From Streptomyces sp. NBC_01237 (GTDB taxonomy: Bacteria; Actinomycetota; Actinomycetes; Streptomycetales; Streptomycetaceae), in assembly GCF_035917275.1 (NCBI RefSeq), contig NZ_CP108508.1, positions 7,316,001-7,380,000 of the forward strand: a stretch of DNA of 64,000 nt, in the 5' to 3' direction. Positions 24,025 to 32,508 of the stretch are shown piece by piece. The notes beneath the pieces were generated by a model. That model saw only the letters and a program-made list of their open reading frames with translations, was not told the DNA's origin and did not search any database. Every line of letters starts with the position of its first letter. The stretch's first letter is position 1. The position numbers and the translations under genes are program-made.

Positions 24025-25290
24025 GTGCGTCGGCGGCGGTTTCTTCTCCAGACAGCCGGCTTCGCCGGTGCTACGGCCGCCGGATTCGGCCTCGCCGGCT
24101 GCGACGCCGGTTCCGGCGCGACGCTCGACCTCCTCGTGGCCAGCTACGACGAGAGCGTGGGTGCCTCGCTGGGAGACCAGTGGGACAGCGTGATCGCGGC
24201 GTTCCGGAAGAAGCACCCCGACATCAAGGTCGCGCTGGAGCGGGTCCCGTACAACAAGATCGACAAGAGGCTCGCGCAGCGGGTCGCGGACGGCCGGGAG
24301 CCCGACATCGCGCAGTCGAACATCTTCGCCCCCTACGGCGAGGACGATCTGCTCTACACCGCGAGCGAGCTGTTCAGCATCTCGACGCAGGCCGACTTCA
24401 TCCGGTCGTTCGCCGACGCGGGCACGGTCGACCGGGAGCTCTACGGGTTCCCGTTCCTGGCCAGCACGCCCCGGCTCTTCTACAACAAGGAGCTCTTCCG
24501 GCGGGCGCGCGTCGGTGACGCTCCCACATCGTGGGCCGAACTGCGCTCGGCCGCCGCAGCGCTGAAGGGGATCGGCGTGAAGACGCCGTACGGACTCCAG
24601 CTGGGCCCCGAGGCGGCCGAGGACGAGGCCCTGTCCTGGATGCTCGCGGCGGGCGGCGGCTTCACGGACCTCGTGGGCTACGACTTCGAGACGCAGCCCA
24701 ACATCGACGCCCTGGCCTGGCTGCGCGACGAACTGGTCGCCGAGGACCTGGCGGGCGCGGCACCCGAGAAGCTCGACCGGACCGAGGCGTACGAGCGGTT
24801 CCTGCGCGGCGACATCGGGATGATGGTCGCCCACCCCGTACTGATGGGCGCCGCCGACCAGGCCAAACTCCCGTACGCGCATGCCGCGTTCCCCGCGAGG
24901 GACGGCGGCAGCCCCGCACCGATCGGCCTGAGCGACTGGCTGATGGCGTTCAAGCGCAACGGTCACCGCAAGGAGTGCGGTGCGTTCCTCGACTTCCTGT
25001 ACAGCGGCCAGTCCGCGGCGGCCTACGGCGGCAGCCAGTCCGCGCTGCCCGTGACGTACACCGCGTCCGACGCCGTGCGCGAGGAGTCGGCCACCCGTCC
25101 GCTGTGGCCCTTCATCGACCAGCTGCCGCAGGCCCGTTTCGCGCCGGTGAACATGCGGTCCTGGCCCGAGGTGCGCAGCGCGATACGCAGGGACGTGGGC
25201 CGGGCGGTACTGAGCGGCGGTGACCCGGCGGTGGTGCTCAAGTCGCTGGACGACGCGGCGGCCAAGGCGGAGGCGGCCGAGGTGGGCTGA
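24025..25290 (+). CDS. Tat-dependent extracellular solute-binding lipoprotein (orphan)
   Basis: A family-1 ABC solute-binding protein of about 421 aa. The leader has a four-arginine Tat motif, RRRRFLLQTAGFAG, and a lipobox LAGC. SBP features follow: FRKKHPDIKVALERVPYNKIDKRLAQRVADGREPDI, GFPFLASTPRLFYNKELFRRA and WLRDELVAEDLAG. No permease or ATPase gene is adjacent: the neighbours are the TetR gene and malate synthase. It may serve transporters encoded elsewhere. The GTG at 24025 (AAAAGG 11 nt upstream) is chosen; GTG 24013 and TTG 23995 are alternatives. Confidence 0.85.
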   Translation: MRRRRFLLQTAGFAGATAAGFGLAGCDAGSGATLDLLVASYDESVGASLGDQWDSVIAAFRKKHPDIKVALERVPYNKIDKRLAQRVADGREPDIAQSNIFAPYGEDDLLYTASELFSISTQADFIRSFADAGTVDRELYGFPFLASTPRLFYNKELFRRARVGDAPTSWAELRSAAAALKGIGVKTPYGLQLGPEAAEDEALSWMLAAGGGFTDLVGYDFETQPNIDALAWLRDELVAEDLAGAAPEKLDRTEAYERFLRGDIGMMVAHPVLMGAADQAKLPYAHAAFPARDGGSPAPIGLSDWLMAFKRNGHRKECGAFLDFLYSGQSAAAYGGSQSALPVTYTASDAVREESATRPLWPFIDQLPQARFAPVNMRSWPEVRSAIRRDVGRAVLSGGDPAVVLKSLDDAAAKAEAAEVG

Positions 25291-25370
25291 GGGCTGTCCG
25301 CCGGCTGCTCCGTCCTGACGGCCGGGGGCGGCCGTCCGCCTGGCCCGCCCTCCGCCGTGCGCAACGCCCC

Positions 25371-25407
25371 CACCGCCCCCCGGTGCTGTGCGGTACCGGG
25401 GGCGGTG
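25371..25407 (-). terminator. aceB terminator
   Basis: A 13-bp stem with one bulged base (25371-25384 with 25395-25407) lies 23 bp beyond the malate synthase stop codon, between convergent genes, and can serve both strands. Confidence 0.7.
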
Positions 25408-25430
25408 CGGGCGGGCAGCTGTGGCTCGGG

Positions 25431-27050
25431 TCAGGCCAGCTGCTCGTACGCGGGGAGGGTGAGGAAGTCCGCGTAGTCCTGGTCCAGGGAGACCTGGAGC
25501 AGGAGGTCGTGGGCCTGCTGCCACTTGCCCGCGGTGAAGGCGGTCTCGCCGACCTCCCGGCGGATCGCGTCGAGTTCCTCGGCCGCGACCGTGCGGGCCA
25601 GCTCCGCCGTGGCGTGCTCGCCGTTCTCGAAGACCACGTCCGCGTTGATCCACTGCCAGATCTGCGAGCGCGAGATCTCGGCGGTGGCGGCGTCCTCCAT
25701 CAGGTTGAAGATGGCGACCGCGCCCATGCCGCGCAGCCACGCCTCGATGTACCGGATGCCGACCGCGACGGCGTTGCGCAGGCCGTCGTACGTGGGGCGG
25801 GCGTCGAGGGTGTCGATCGCGATCAGGTCGCCCGCCGCCACCGAGACGTCCTCGCGCAGGCGCTCCTTCTGGTTCGGCTTCTCGCCCAGGACCGCGTCGA
25901 AGGAGGCCATGGCGATGGGGACCAGGTCGGGGTGGGCGACCCAGGAGCCGTCGAAGCCGTCGTGGGCCTCGCGGTCCTTGTCCGCCTTGACCTTCTCGAA
26001 GGCGACCTTGTTGACCTCGGCGTCGCGGCGGGACGGGATGAACGCCGCCATGCCGCCGATGGCGTGCGCCCCGCGCTTGTGGCAGGTGCGGACGAGGAGT
26101 TCGGTGTACGCCCGCATGAACGGGGCGGTCATCGTCACGGCGTTGCGGTCCGGGAGGACGAACTTCGTTCCGCCGTCACGGAAGTTCTTGACGATGGAGA
26201 ACAGGTAGTCCCAGCGGCCCGCGTTCAGCCCGGAGGCGTGGTCGCGCAGCTCGTAGAGGATCTCCTCCATCTCGTACGCCGCGGTGATCGTCTCGATCAG
26301 GACGGTCGCACGGACCGTGCCCTGCGGGATGCCGACGTAGTCCTGGGCGAAGACGAAGATGTCGTTCCAGAGGCGGGCCTCCAGGTGCGACTCCGTCTTC
26401 GGCAGATAGAAGTACGGCCCCTTGCCCAGGTCGATGAGGCGCTGGGCGTTGTGGAAGAAGTAGAGGCCGAAGTCGACCAGCGCGCCGGGCACCGGGGCTC
26501 CGTCGAGCTGGAGGTGACGCTCGTTCAGGTGCCATCCGCGCGGGCGGGTGACGACCGTCGCGAGTTCGCCGGCGGGCCTGAGGGCGTACGACTTGCCCGA
26601 CTTCGGGTCGGTGAAGTCGATGGCGCGGGTGTAGGCGTCGATCAGATTCAGCTGGCCGAGGACCACGTTCTCCCACGTGGGGGCGGACGCGTCCTCGAAG
26701 TCGGCGAGCCAGACCTTGGCGCCCGAGTTGAGGGCGTTGATGGTCATCTTGCGGTCGGTCGGACCGGTGATCTCCACCCGGCGGTCGTCGAGTGCGGCCG
26801 GGGCCGGTGCGACCTTCCAGGATTCGTCCGCGCGGACCGCCGCCGTCTCGGGCAGGAAGTCCAGCGTGGAGGTACGGGCGATCTCGGCGCGGCGCTCGCC
26901 GCGCCGGGCGAGCAGCTCGTCACGGCGCGGGGTGAACTGCCGGTGCAGCTCGGCCACGAACGCGAGGGCCGCGTCGGTCAGGACCTCTTCCTGCCGGGGC
27001 AGGGGCTCGGCATCGACGATGGCCAGCGGGGACGGCGCTGGTGCGGACAT
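25431..27050 (-). CDS. aceB: Malate synthase A
   Basis: Condenses glyoxylate with acetyl-CoA to malate. At 539 aa it is the short, AceB-type (MSA) form. Clear family blocks are INALNSGAKVWLADFEDASAPTWEN, LPKTESHLEARLWNDIFVFAQDYVGIPQGTVRATVLIET, RWDYLFSIVKNF, GGMAAFIPSRRDAEVN and GFDGSWVAHPDLVPIA. Its promoter carries both purine/glyoxylate palindromes, so besides acetate growth it should serve glyoxylate from allantoate and ureidoglycolate breakdown. It lies between the urate and allantoin gene blocks. No isocitrate lyase is present in the window. Confidence 0.97.
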   Translation of the reverse strand: MSAPAPSPLAIVDAEPLPRQEEVLTDAALAFVAELHRQFTPRRDELLARRGERRAEIARTSTLDFLPETAAVRADESWKVAPAPAALDDRRVEITGPTDRKMTINALNSGAKVWLADFEDASAPTWENVVLGQLNLIDAYTRAIDFTDPKSGKSYALRPAGELATVVTRPRGWHLNERHLQLDGAPVPGALVDFGLYFFHNAQRLIDLGKGPYFYLPKTESHLEARLWNDIFVFAQDYVGIPQGTVRATVLIETITAAYEMEEILYELRDHASGLNAGRWDYLFSIVKNFRDGGTKFVLPDRNAVTMTAPFMRAYTELLVRTCHKRGAHAIGGMAAFIPSRRDAEVNKVAFEKVKADKDREAHDGFDGSWVAHPDLVPIAMASFDAVLGEKPNQKERLREDVSVAAGDLIAIDTLDARPTYDGLRNAVAVGIRYIEAWLRGMGAVAIFNLMEDAATAEISRSQIWQWINADVVFENGEHATAELARTVAAEELDAIRREVGETAFTAGKWQQAHDLLLQVSLDQDYADFLTLPAYEQLA

Positions 27051-27185
27051 GAGCTGTCACTCCTTCAGCGGGCGGTGCGGGCGGCGTCTCACGGGCCGCC
27101 GGGTCGCCTGAGAGGCACGGCGTGCCATGGCTCCGGGATACGGCCGTGGGCGCCGTCCGGGGTACAGAGGGCTTCTGACCAGTGG

Positions 27186-27226
27186 ATAGTAGTTTCCTCA
27201 TGGTGGAAGTTCAATGGTTTGTTGAT
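27186..27226 (-). promoter_or_regulatory. aceB promoter with both purine/glyoxylate palindromes
   Basis: On the minus strand a -35 TTGAAC (27214-27209), a 17-bp spacer and a -10 TACTAT (27191-27186) form a good housekeeping promoter. TTCCACCATGAGGAA (27208-27194) fills the spacer. TCAACAAACCATTGA (27225-27211) overlaps the -35 in the same register as at katA and uraD. The predicted leader is about 130 nt. Confidence 0.8.
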
Positions 27227-27295
27227 GTCGAGATTCTCCGGGTCGACACAAGTGCCCGCCCGGCGGCGCAGCGTGCCAGTGCGCATACGGACCGT

Positions 27296-27901
27296 TCACT
27301 CCAGGCGGGTCAGATCCTCCACGGTGTCGATGTCGTACGCCTGAGCCACATCGGAACACTCGACGAGCGTGATCGCATCGCGGTGCGTCCGCAGATACGT
27401 CCGGGCCCCCCGGTCGCCCACCGCAGCCGCCGCGACATCCGCCCACCGGGCCGCCCCGAAGAGCACCGGATGACCGCGCTCCCCGGCGTACGAGGCGGCC
27501 GCCAGGCCCGCCCGTGACCGGTAGGCCGACCGCACCCGCGCCACCGCCTCCGCGCCGATGCCCGGCTGGTCCACCAGAAGGACGAGCGCCGCGTCCGCAC
27601 CCGTACCGGAGAGAGAGGCCAGCCCCGCCCGGAGCGAGGTACCCATGCCCGCCTCCCACTCCGGGTTGACCGTCACCACGCACCCCGTCAGATCGGCGCG
27701 GGCCCGCACCTCGTCGGCAGCCGCGCCCAGGACCACGTACAGCGGGCCGCAGCCGCCGTTGCGCAGGGCCCGCACGGCGTGCTCGACCAGGGGGCGGCCG
27801 CGGTGTTCGAGCAGTGCCTTGGGCCGGCCGCCGAGGCGCCGGCCGCCACCCGCGGCGAGCAGCACCCCAGCGACCACAGGGTTCTCATCAGTAGGAGCCA
27901 T
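27296..27901 (-). CDS. MobA-like nucleotidyltransferase (molybdenum cofactor cytidylyl/guanylyltransferase type)
   Basis: A 201-aa NTP-transferase. The P-loop-like signature LAAGGGRRLGGRPKALLEHRGRPL is near the N-terminus, followed by VVLGAAADEVRA, LLVDQPGIGAEAV and RGHPVLFGAARW. The combination with DQPG and GHPVLF is typical of MocA-type enzymes that finish the molybdenum cofactor of xanthine dehydrogenase-type hydroxylases. That would fit purine catabolism, although xdh genes are not here. The ATG at 27901 is chosen because the domain begins at once. It is followed by the aceB promoter on the same strand. Confidence 0.82.
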   Translation of the reverse strand: MAPTDENPVVAGVLLAAGGGRRLGGRPKALLEHRGRPLVEHAVRALRNGGCGPLYVVLGAAADEVRARADLTGCVVTVNPEWEAGMGTSLRAGLASLSGTGADAALVLLVDQPGIGAEAVARVRSAYRSRAGLAAASYAGERGHPVLFGAARWADVAAAAVGDRGARTYLRTHRDAITLVECSDVAQAYDIDTVEDLTRLE

Positions 27902-28094
27902 GCCCCCTGAATACCACCGCGCGGTTCGCACAGGCGAAAGAAATGTCACCCTCAGGGGTAACCCCGAATTCTGTCCTTCGAGTGGCGCCGCCCACCTCCG
28001 ATGGCGTTAACTTGCGGGCAACCCCAGGCACTTGACCACGGTCCGGGTCCTGGTCGAAACACCGGCGCAAAGACGTGTGAGGGGGAGTGCTTTG

Positions 28095-28406
28095 TTGCGA
28101 AGCGTGGGGCAGAAGCGAGTGACCGGCAGCACCGAGGACCCGAGAGTGGCGGAGCTGCGCACGGCCGTCTCCCGGCTCCGCCGCGAACTGGCCGGACATC
28201 CCTCGGAGTTCTCGGACCGGGGCATCGCCGAGGACGAGTTGGCGGCGCTGGACGCCATGGCGATCAGCGGCACGCCGGAGATTCCCCGGCTGCGCCGTTC
28301 GCTGCTGCTGATCGCGGGGGCGATCGGCTCGGTGAGCGCGCTGGCCGCCGGACTGCGGGACGTACGGAACGCGGTGGACCTGTTCGGGGAGCCGCCCCGC
28401 CGCTGA
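28095..28406 (+). CDS. Small DUF5955-like protein with one hydrophobic segment
   Basis: About 103 aa. The N-terminal half is charged (PRVAELRTAVSRLRRELAGHPSEFSDRGIAEDELAALDAMA); a hydrophobic stretch follows (LRRSLLLIAGAIGSVSALAAGLRDVRNAVDLFG). I recognise this as a Streptomyces family labelled DUF5955 from memory; no function is known. The TTG at 28095 is chosen because GGGGAG ends 7 nt before it. GTG 28104 and GTG 28119 are alternatives. Confidence 0.65.
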   Translation: MRSVGQKRVTGSTEDPRVAELRTAVSRLRRELAGHPSEFSDRGIAEDELAALDAMAISGTPEIPRLRRSLLLIAGAIGSVSALAAGLRDVRNAVDLFGEPPRR

Positions 28407-28598
28407 CGCGGGGCCCGGTATCCCGTGACGCGTACGTGCCGGGGGGATCGTGCGTACGAGCCCCCGCGGCCCGTCACATGTGCGGGACGCGGCAGCCGTG
28501 CGTACGTGGCGCCGGGGCAGCGGCACGCCCGGGGGCATCAGACGCTGGAGGGGTTCGCGGAGGAGACCCTCAGCGGCACGTTCGCGCGCCCGGGGGCA

Positions 28599-29255
28599 TC
28601 AGCGGCGGATCAGGCGGCGGGCCGTCGCCGCCGCGACCGCCGAGGTGCGTGAGTCGACGCCCAGCTTGGCGTAGATGTGCACCAGATGGGACTTCACGGT
28701 CGCCTGGCTCAGGAACAGCTTCTTGCTGATCTGCTGGTTGGACAGCCCCTCGCCCAGCAGCTGGAGCACTTCCAGCTCCCGCTTGGTCAGTGCCTCCGCC
28801 GGGGTGCGCATGCGGTCCATCAGCCGGTGGGCGACCGCCGGGGCGAGCGCCGAGCGGCCGGCCGCCGCCGTGCGTACCGCCGCGGCCAGTTCCTCCGGCG
28901 GGGCGTCCTTGAGCAGATACCCGCTCGCGCCCGCCTCGACGGCGGCCAGGATGTCGGCGTCCGAGTCGTACGTGGTGAGGATCAGTACCCGGGGCGCTCC
29001 GGCCGCCGCGGTGATCGCGGCGGTGGCCTGCGCGCCGTGCATCCCGGGGCCGAACTGCAGGTCCATCAGCACGACGTCGAAGCCGCCCGCCGCGGCGAGG
29101 GCGACGGCCCGCTCCGCGGTGGCCGCCTCGGCGACGACCCGGAAGTCCGGCTCGGTGTCGAGCACGGCGCGCAGCCCCGCCCGTACCACCGGGTGGTCGT
29201 CGGCGAGCAGCAGCCTGATCGGGTCGCCCGTGCGGCGTCGTCCTTCGTCGTTCAT
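28599..29255 (-). CDS. NarL/LuxR-type response regulator
   Basis: A 218-aa response regulator. The receiver domain (residues 13-130) has the acidic pair ADD (18-20), phosphoacceptor D65 in VVLMDLQ, Thr in ILTTYDS and Lys in GYLLKDAPPEEL. The C-terminal LuxR HTH is LTKRELEVLQLLGEGLSNQQISKKLFLSQATVKSHLVHIYAKLGV. It overlaps the kinase gene upstream by 4 bp. Its likely target is the divergent ABC transporter at 30565. A 16-bp direct repeat, CGCCCGGGGGCATCAG, covers the end of the gene (28587) and recurs at 28526. Confidence 0.94.
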   Translation of the reverse strand: MNDEGRRRTGDPIRLLLADDHPVVRAGLRAVLDTEPDFRVVAEAATAERAVALAAAGGFDVVLMDLQFGPGMHGAQATAAITAAAGAPRVLILTTYDSDADILAAVEAGASGYLLKDAPPEELAAAVRTAAAGRSALAPAVAHRLMDRMRTPAEALTKRELEVLQLLGEGLSNQQISKKLFLSQATVKSHLVHIYAKLGVDSRTSAVAAATARRLIRR

Positions 29256-30454
29256 GCGGCCCGTGCCTCCTCGCCCGGGAGGGGAAGGGGCAGCGTGACG
29301 GCCACCGCCGTGCCCTGTCCGGGAGCCGATTCCACGCTCAGCGTGCCGCCCAGCGAGCGGGCCCTCGCCCGCATCGCGGGCAGCCCGAAACCGCTGTTCC
29401 CCGCCTCGTCGGGCCCGCCCGCCGCGGGGTCGAAGCCCGTGCCGTCGTCGACGACGTCCAGGGAGAGCGAGGTGTCCATGAAACTGAGCGTGATTTCCGC
29501 CCGCCCGGCGTGCGCGTGCCGCACCGTGTTCGCCAGTGCCGACTGCGCGGTACGCAGCAGCGCCACCTCGTACGGGGTGGGCAGGGCCACCGGGGTGCCG
29601 CTGACCGCGAACTGCGCCGTGAGACCGGGCGACGTGGTGCGGGCGCACAGCCGCTCAAGGGCGGCCGCGAGCGACCCGTGCTCCAGGTCCGGCGGCGTCA
29701 GTGCGCGGACGAAGGAGCGGGCCTCGGCCAGATTGTCCTGGGCGGCCTCGCGGGCCCGGCGCACATGTGCCGCGGCCGGTGCGTCCGACGGCAGCGAGCG
29801 CTCGGCGGCCCGCAGCAGCAGCTGAATGCTGGAGAGCCCCTGGGCGAGGGTGTCGTGGATCTCCCGGGCCAGCCGTTCCCGCTCGGCCAGCGTGCCCGCG
29901 GTACGTTCCGCCCCGGCCAGTTCCGCCCGGGTGGAGACCAGCTCCTCGATCAGCTCGCGGCGCCGCTCGCTCTCCCGGAACAGGGCCTCGTACCCGAACA
30001 CGGTGGCGACCGCGACCGCCGCCCCGAGCAGCGGCCCGATGAACGCGCCGGGGCTGATCGCCTGCTCGTGCAGCACGAAACTGGTGATCGCGGCCCCGGC
30101 GGTGACCGTGACGGCGGCCGGCCCCCAGCGCGACGGCAGCAGGTGGAGCTGGAGGAAGTAGAGCGGGAAGGCCACCCACAGGGCGTCCGGCGACAGTGCG
30201 AGCAGCGCCACCCATACCGCGCCGAGCGCGGCCAGCCAGAACGCCCCGGCCCGCGTCCGGGGCTGTACGCCGGGGGCCAGGACGCCCGCCGCGTACACCG
30301 CGGCCATCACCGCCGCCATGACGACGACCGCCGGGGTGTGCGCGGCCGGGTCACCGGGCGCGCGGGCCGCGGCGAGCACGAGCAGCCCCAGCAGCAGCGC
30401 GTGCAGGCACAGCCTGAGGGCGGCTGCGACGGGGGTGGGTGTGGGTGAGTCCAT
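29252..30454 (-). CDS. Sensor histidine kinase (HisKA_3 type)
   Basis: A 400-aa membrane kinase. The first ~150 residues hold about five hydrophobic helices. The dimerisation/phosphoacceptor motif is ERERLAREIHDTLAQGLSSIQLLLR and the ATPase N-box region is LRTAQSALANTVRHAHAGRAEI. The G-boxes are DDGTGFDP and GFGLPAMRARARSLGGTLSVES. It is paired with the response regulator by a 4-bp overlap and is divergent from an ABC exporter, a common arrangement for envelope-stress or drug-sensing systems. Confidence 0.93.
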   Translation of the reverse strand: MDSPTPTPVAAALRLCLHALLLGLLVLAAARAPGDPAAHTPAVVVMAAVMAAVYAAGVLAPGVQPRTRAGAFWLAALGAVWVALLALSPDALWVAFPLYFLQLHLLPSRWGPAAVTVTAGAAITSFVLHEQAISPGAFIGPLLGAAVAVATVFGYEALFRESERRRELIEELVSTRAELAGAERTAGTLAERERLAREIHDTLAQGLSSIQLLLRAAERSLPSDAPAAAHVRRAREAAQDNLAEARSFVRALTPPDLEHGSLAAALERLCARTTSPGLTAQFAVSGTPVALPTPYEVALLRTAQSALANTVRHAHAGRAEITLSFMDTSLSLDVVDDGTGFDPAAGGPDEAGNSGFGLPAMRARARSLGGTLSVESAPGQGTAVAVTLPLPLPGEEARAA

Positions 30455-30490
30455 GGTCCGTCCAGCGTAGACGCGCCCCGTGCGTGCCCG

Positions 30491-30508
30491 GTCAATCGAA
30501 AGGTTGAT
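30491..30508. promoter_or_regulatory. Inverted repeat in kinase/ABC divergent promoter
   Basis: GTCAATCGAAAGGTTGAT is an imperfect inverted repeat (TCAA-Y-C ... G-R-TTGA) midway between the divergent kinase and ABC permease genes. It is the best candidate site for the NarL-type regulator. Confidence 0.5.
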
Positions 30509-30564
30509 GTCTGGCCCCTCCACCGTGCGATGTTTCCCCGGGCCCGCGGCGCGAGGCTGGAGCC

Positions 30565-31653
30565 ATGTTCGTCGCATGGAGAGATCTACGGTTCGCCAAG
30601 GGCCGGTTCGCGCTCATGGGCTCGGTCGTGGTGCTGATCACGCTGCTCGTGGGCCTGCTGTCCGGTCTGACGGCCGGGCTCGCCCGGGAGAACACCTCGG
30701 CCGTCACCGGGCTGAACGCCGACCACCTCGCGTTCGCCGCGCCGCCCGACGGCCGGTCGGTGTCCTTCACCGATTCGACCGTCCGGGAGCCGGCCTGGCG
30801 GAGCTGGGCCGGGCGGCCCGGTGTCACCGCCGCGCAGCCCCTGGGCATCCGGACCCTGAACGCCGCCGCCCCCGGCGACCGTACGGCCGCCGTGTCGGTG
30901 TTCGGCGTCGAGCCGTCCGGTGGGCTCGCGCCCCCCGGCGCCCGCGTCGCCCCGGGAGAGGTGGTCCTCTCCGAGCAGGCCGCCGAGGACCTCGGCGCCG
31001 GAGCGGGTGACCGGATCAGGATCGGCGGCATGGACGAGACCGTCGCCGCCGTCGCGGGAGACGCCTCGTACAGCCATACGCCCGTCGTCTGGGCCTCCCT
31101 CGACGACTGGCAGCGGATCGGGCACGACGGGCGCGGACCGGACGAAGCGGCCACGGTCATCGCCCTCACCACGACGGGTGGCGCCGATCTGGCCGCCGGG
31201 GACGAGGCGGCGGGCACCAGCACGCTCACCCTCGACGGTTCCCTCACCGCGATCGGCTCCTACCAGGCCGAGAACGGCTCCCTCCAGCTGATGCGCGGGT
31301 TCCTCTTCGCCATCTCCGCCCTGGTCATCGGCGCCTTCTTCACCGTCTGGACGATCCAGCGCGGCGGCGACGTGGCCGTACTGAAGGCGCTCGGTGCCTC
31401 GACCCCGTATCTGCTGCGGGACGCGCTCGGACAGGCCGTCGTGATGCTCGCCCTCGGTACGGGGCTGGGCACCGCGCTCGCCGCCGGCGTCGGCGCCCTG
31501 ATCAGCGGGGGTGCCGTGCCCTTCGTCCTGGACGCCTCGACCGTCCTCGTGCCGGCGGCCGTCATGATCGTCCTCGGCGCGCTCGGGGCGGCCCTGTCCA
31601 TCCGGCGGATCACCGCCGTCGATCCGCTCACCGCGCTCGGGAGTGCCCGATGA
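30565..31653 (+). CDS. MacB/FtsX-type ABC transporter permease
   Basis: A 362-aa permease. One N-terminal helix (RFALMGSVVVLITLLVGLLSGLTAGL) precedes an extracytoplasmic MacB-like domain of about 200 residues. Three C-terminal helices follow (LFAISALVIGAFFTVWTI, AVVMLALGTGLGTALAAGVGAL, VLVPAAVMIVLGALGAALSI). The segment GGDVAVLKALGASTPYLLRDAL is the coupling region of this superfamily. It overlaps the ATPase gene by 4 bp. Such systems move lipids or peptides across the membrane or transmit mechanical signals rather than import solutes. Confidence 0.92.
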   Translation: MFVAWRDLRFAKGRFALMGSVVVLITLLVGLLSGLTAGLARENTSAVTGLNADHLAFAAPPDGRSVSFTDSTVREPAWRSWAGRPGVTAAQPLGIRTLNAAAPGDRTAAVSVFGVEPSGGLAPPGARVAPGEVVLSEQAAEDLGAGAGDRIRIGGMDETVAAVAGDASYSHTPVVWASLDDWQRIGHDGRGPDEAATVIALTTTGGADLAAGDEAAGTSTLTLDGSLTAIGSYQAENGSLQLMRGFLFAISALVIGAFFTVWTIQRGGDVAVLKALGASTPYLLRDALGQAVVMLALGTGLGTALAAGVGALISGGAVPFVLDASTVLVPAAVMIVLGALGAALSIRRITAVDPLTALGSAR

Positions 31654-32333
31654 CCCTCACCCTGTCCGATGTCACCCTCACCTACCCGGACGGCGACGGC
31701 AGGCTCACCGCACTGGACCGGGTCTCGCTGGAGGTCCCCGCGGGATCGCTCACCGCGGTCGTCGGGCCCTCCGGTTCCGGGAAGTCCAGCCTGCTCGCGG
31801 TGGCCGCCACCCTGGTCACCCCGGACGAGGGCCGGGTCGTCGTCGCGGGCACCCGGACCGAGGGACTCGGCCGCGCCGATCTGGCGGCCCTGCGCCGGGA
31901 GCGGATCGGGATCGTCTTCCAGCAGCCCAACCTGCTGCCCTCACTGACCGCCGTCGAACAGCTCCAGGTGATGACCCATCTGTCGGGCCGGGCGGCGCGG
32001 GCCGCCCGTGGCCGCGCCCTCGAACTGCTCGACGCGGTCGGCCTCGCCGATCAGGCGCACCGCCGCCCGCACCAGCTGTCGGGCGGTCAGCGCCAGCGGG
32101 TCAATATCGCCCGCGCCCTGATGAACGACCCGGCGGTCCTGCTCGTCGACGAGCCGACCAGCGCACTCGACCACGAACGGGGCGCGGCCGTGCTCGATCT
32201 GCTGACGGCCCTGACCCGGGAACGGTCCACGGCCACGGTGCTGGTCACGCACGACCGGGCGCACCTGGACCGGATGGACCGGACGGTGGCGATGGACGAC
32301 GGGCGGCTGACCGCGCAGGTGCCCGCCGTCTGA
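31650..32333 (+). CDS. MacB/LolD-type ABC transporter ATPase
   Basis: A 227-aa ATPase with Walker [12 protein letters not shown]-loop VFQQPNLLPSLTAVEQL, signature LSGGQRQRVNIARAL, Walker [13 protein letters not shown] and switch His in LVTHDRAHL. It is the partner of the permease encoded immediately upstream. Confidence 0.95.
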   Translation: MTLTLSDVTLTYPDGDGRLTALDRVSLEVPAGSLTAVVGPSGSGKSSLLAVAATLVTPDEGRVVVAGTRTEGLGRADLAALRRERIGIVFQQPNLLPSLTAVEQLQVMTHLSGRAARAARGRALELLDAVGLADQAHRRPHQLSGGQRQRVNIARALMNDPAVLLVDEPTSALDHERGAAVLDLLTALTRERSTATVLVTHDRAHLDRMDRTVAMDDGRLTAQVPAV

Positions 32334-32390
32334 GGGCGGACCGGGCGTCGTGGGGCGGGGCCGGCAGGACGGCCCGGCGACCCCGGGCAG

Positions 32391-32471
32391 GGACCGGCCG
32401 CCGTTGGCGGGGACCGGCGGCTCGGGGTGGGGACCGGCCGCCTTCGGCGGGGACCCGCCGTTCTCCGGTGG
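32391..32471. repeat. Four imperfect 20-bp tandem repeats
   Basis: Units of the form GGACCGGCCGCCKTYGGCGG start at 32391, 32411, 32431 and 32451 (the last is 21 bp). Several units can fold on themselves. They fill the gap between the ABC ATPase and the allR terminator. Confidence 0.75.
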
Positions 32472-32473
32472 AC

Positions 32474-32502
32474 CGGGAACCCGGGCACGGCCCGGGTTCC
32501 CG
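32474..32502. terminator. Bidirectional terminator between ABC and allR genes
   Basis: A perfect 13-bp stem (32474-32486 with 32490-32502, loop acg) lies 7 bp past the allR stop codon and serves the convergent ABC operon as well. Confidence 0.85.
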
Positions 32503-32508
32503 CGCGTC

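Noticed and set aside
28526..28602. Direct repeat CGCCCGGGGGCATCAG as mobile-element target duplication
   Set aside because: The 45 bp between copies hold no element; a local duplication of the regulator's 3' end is simpler.
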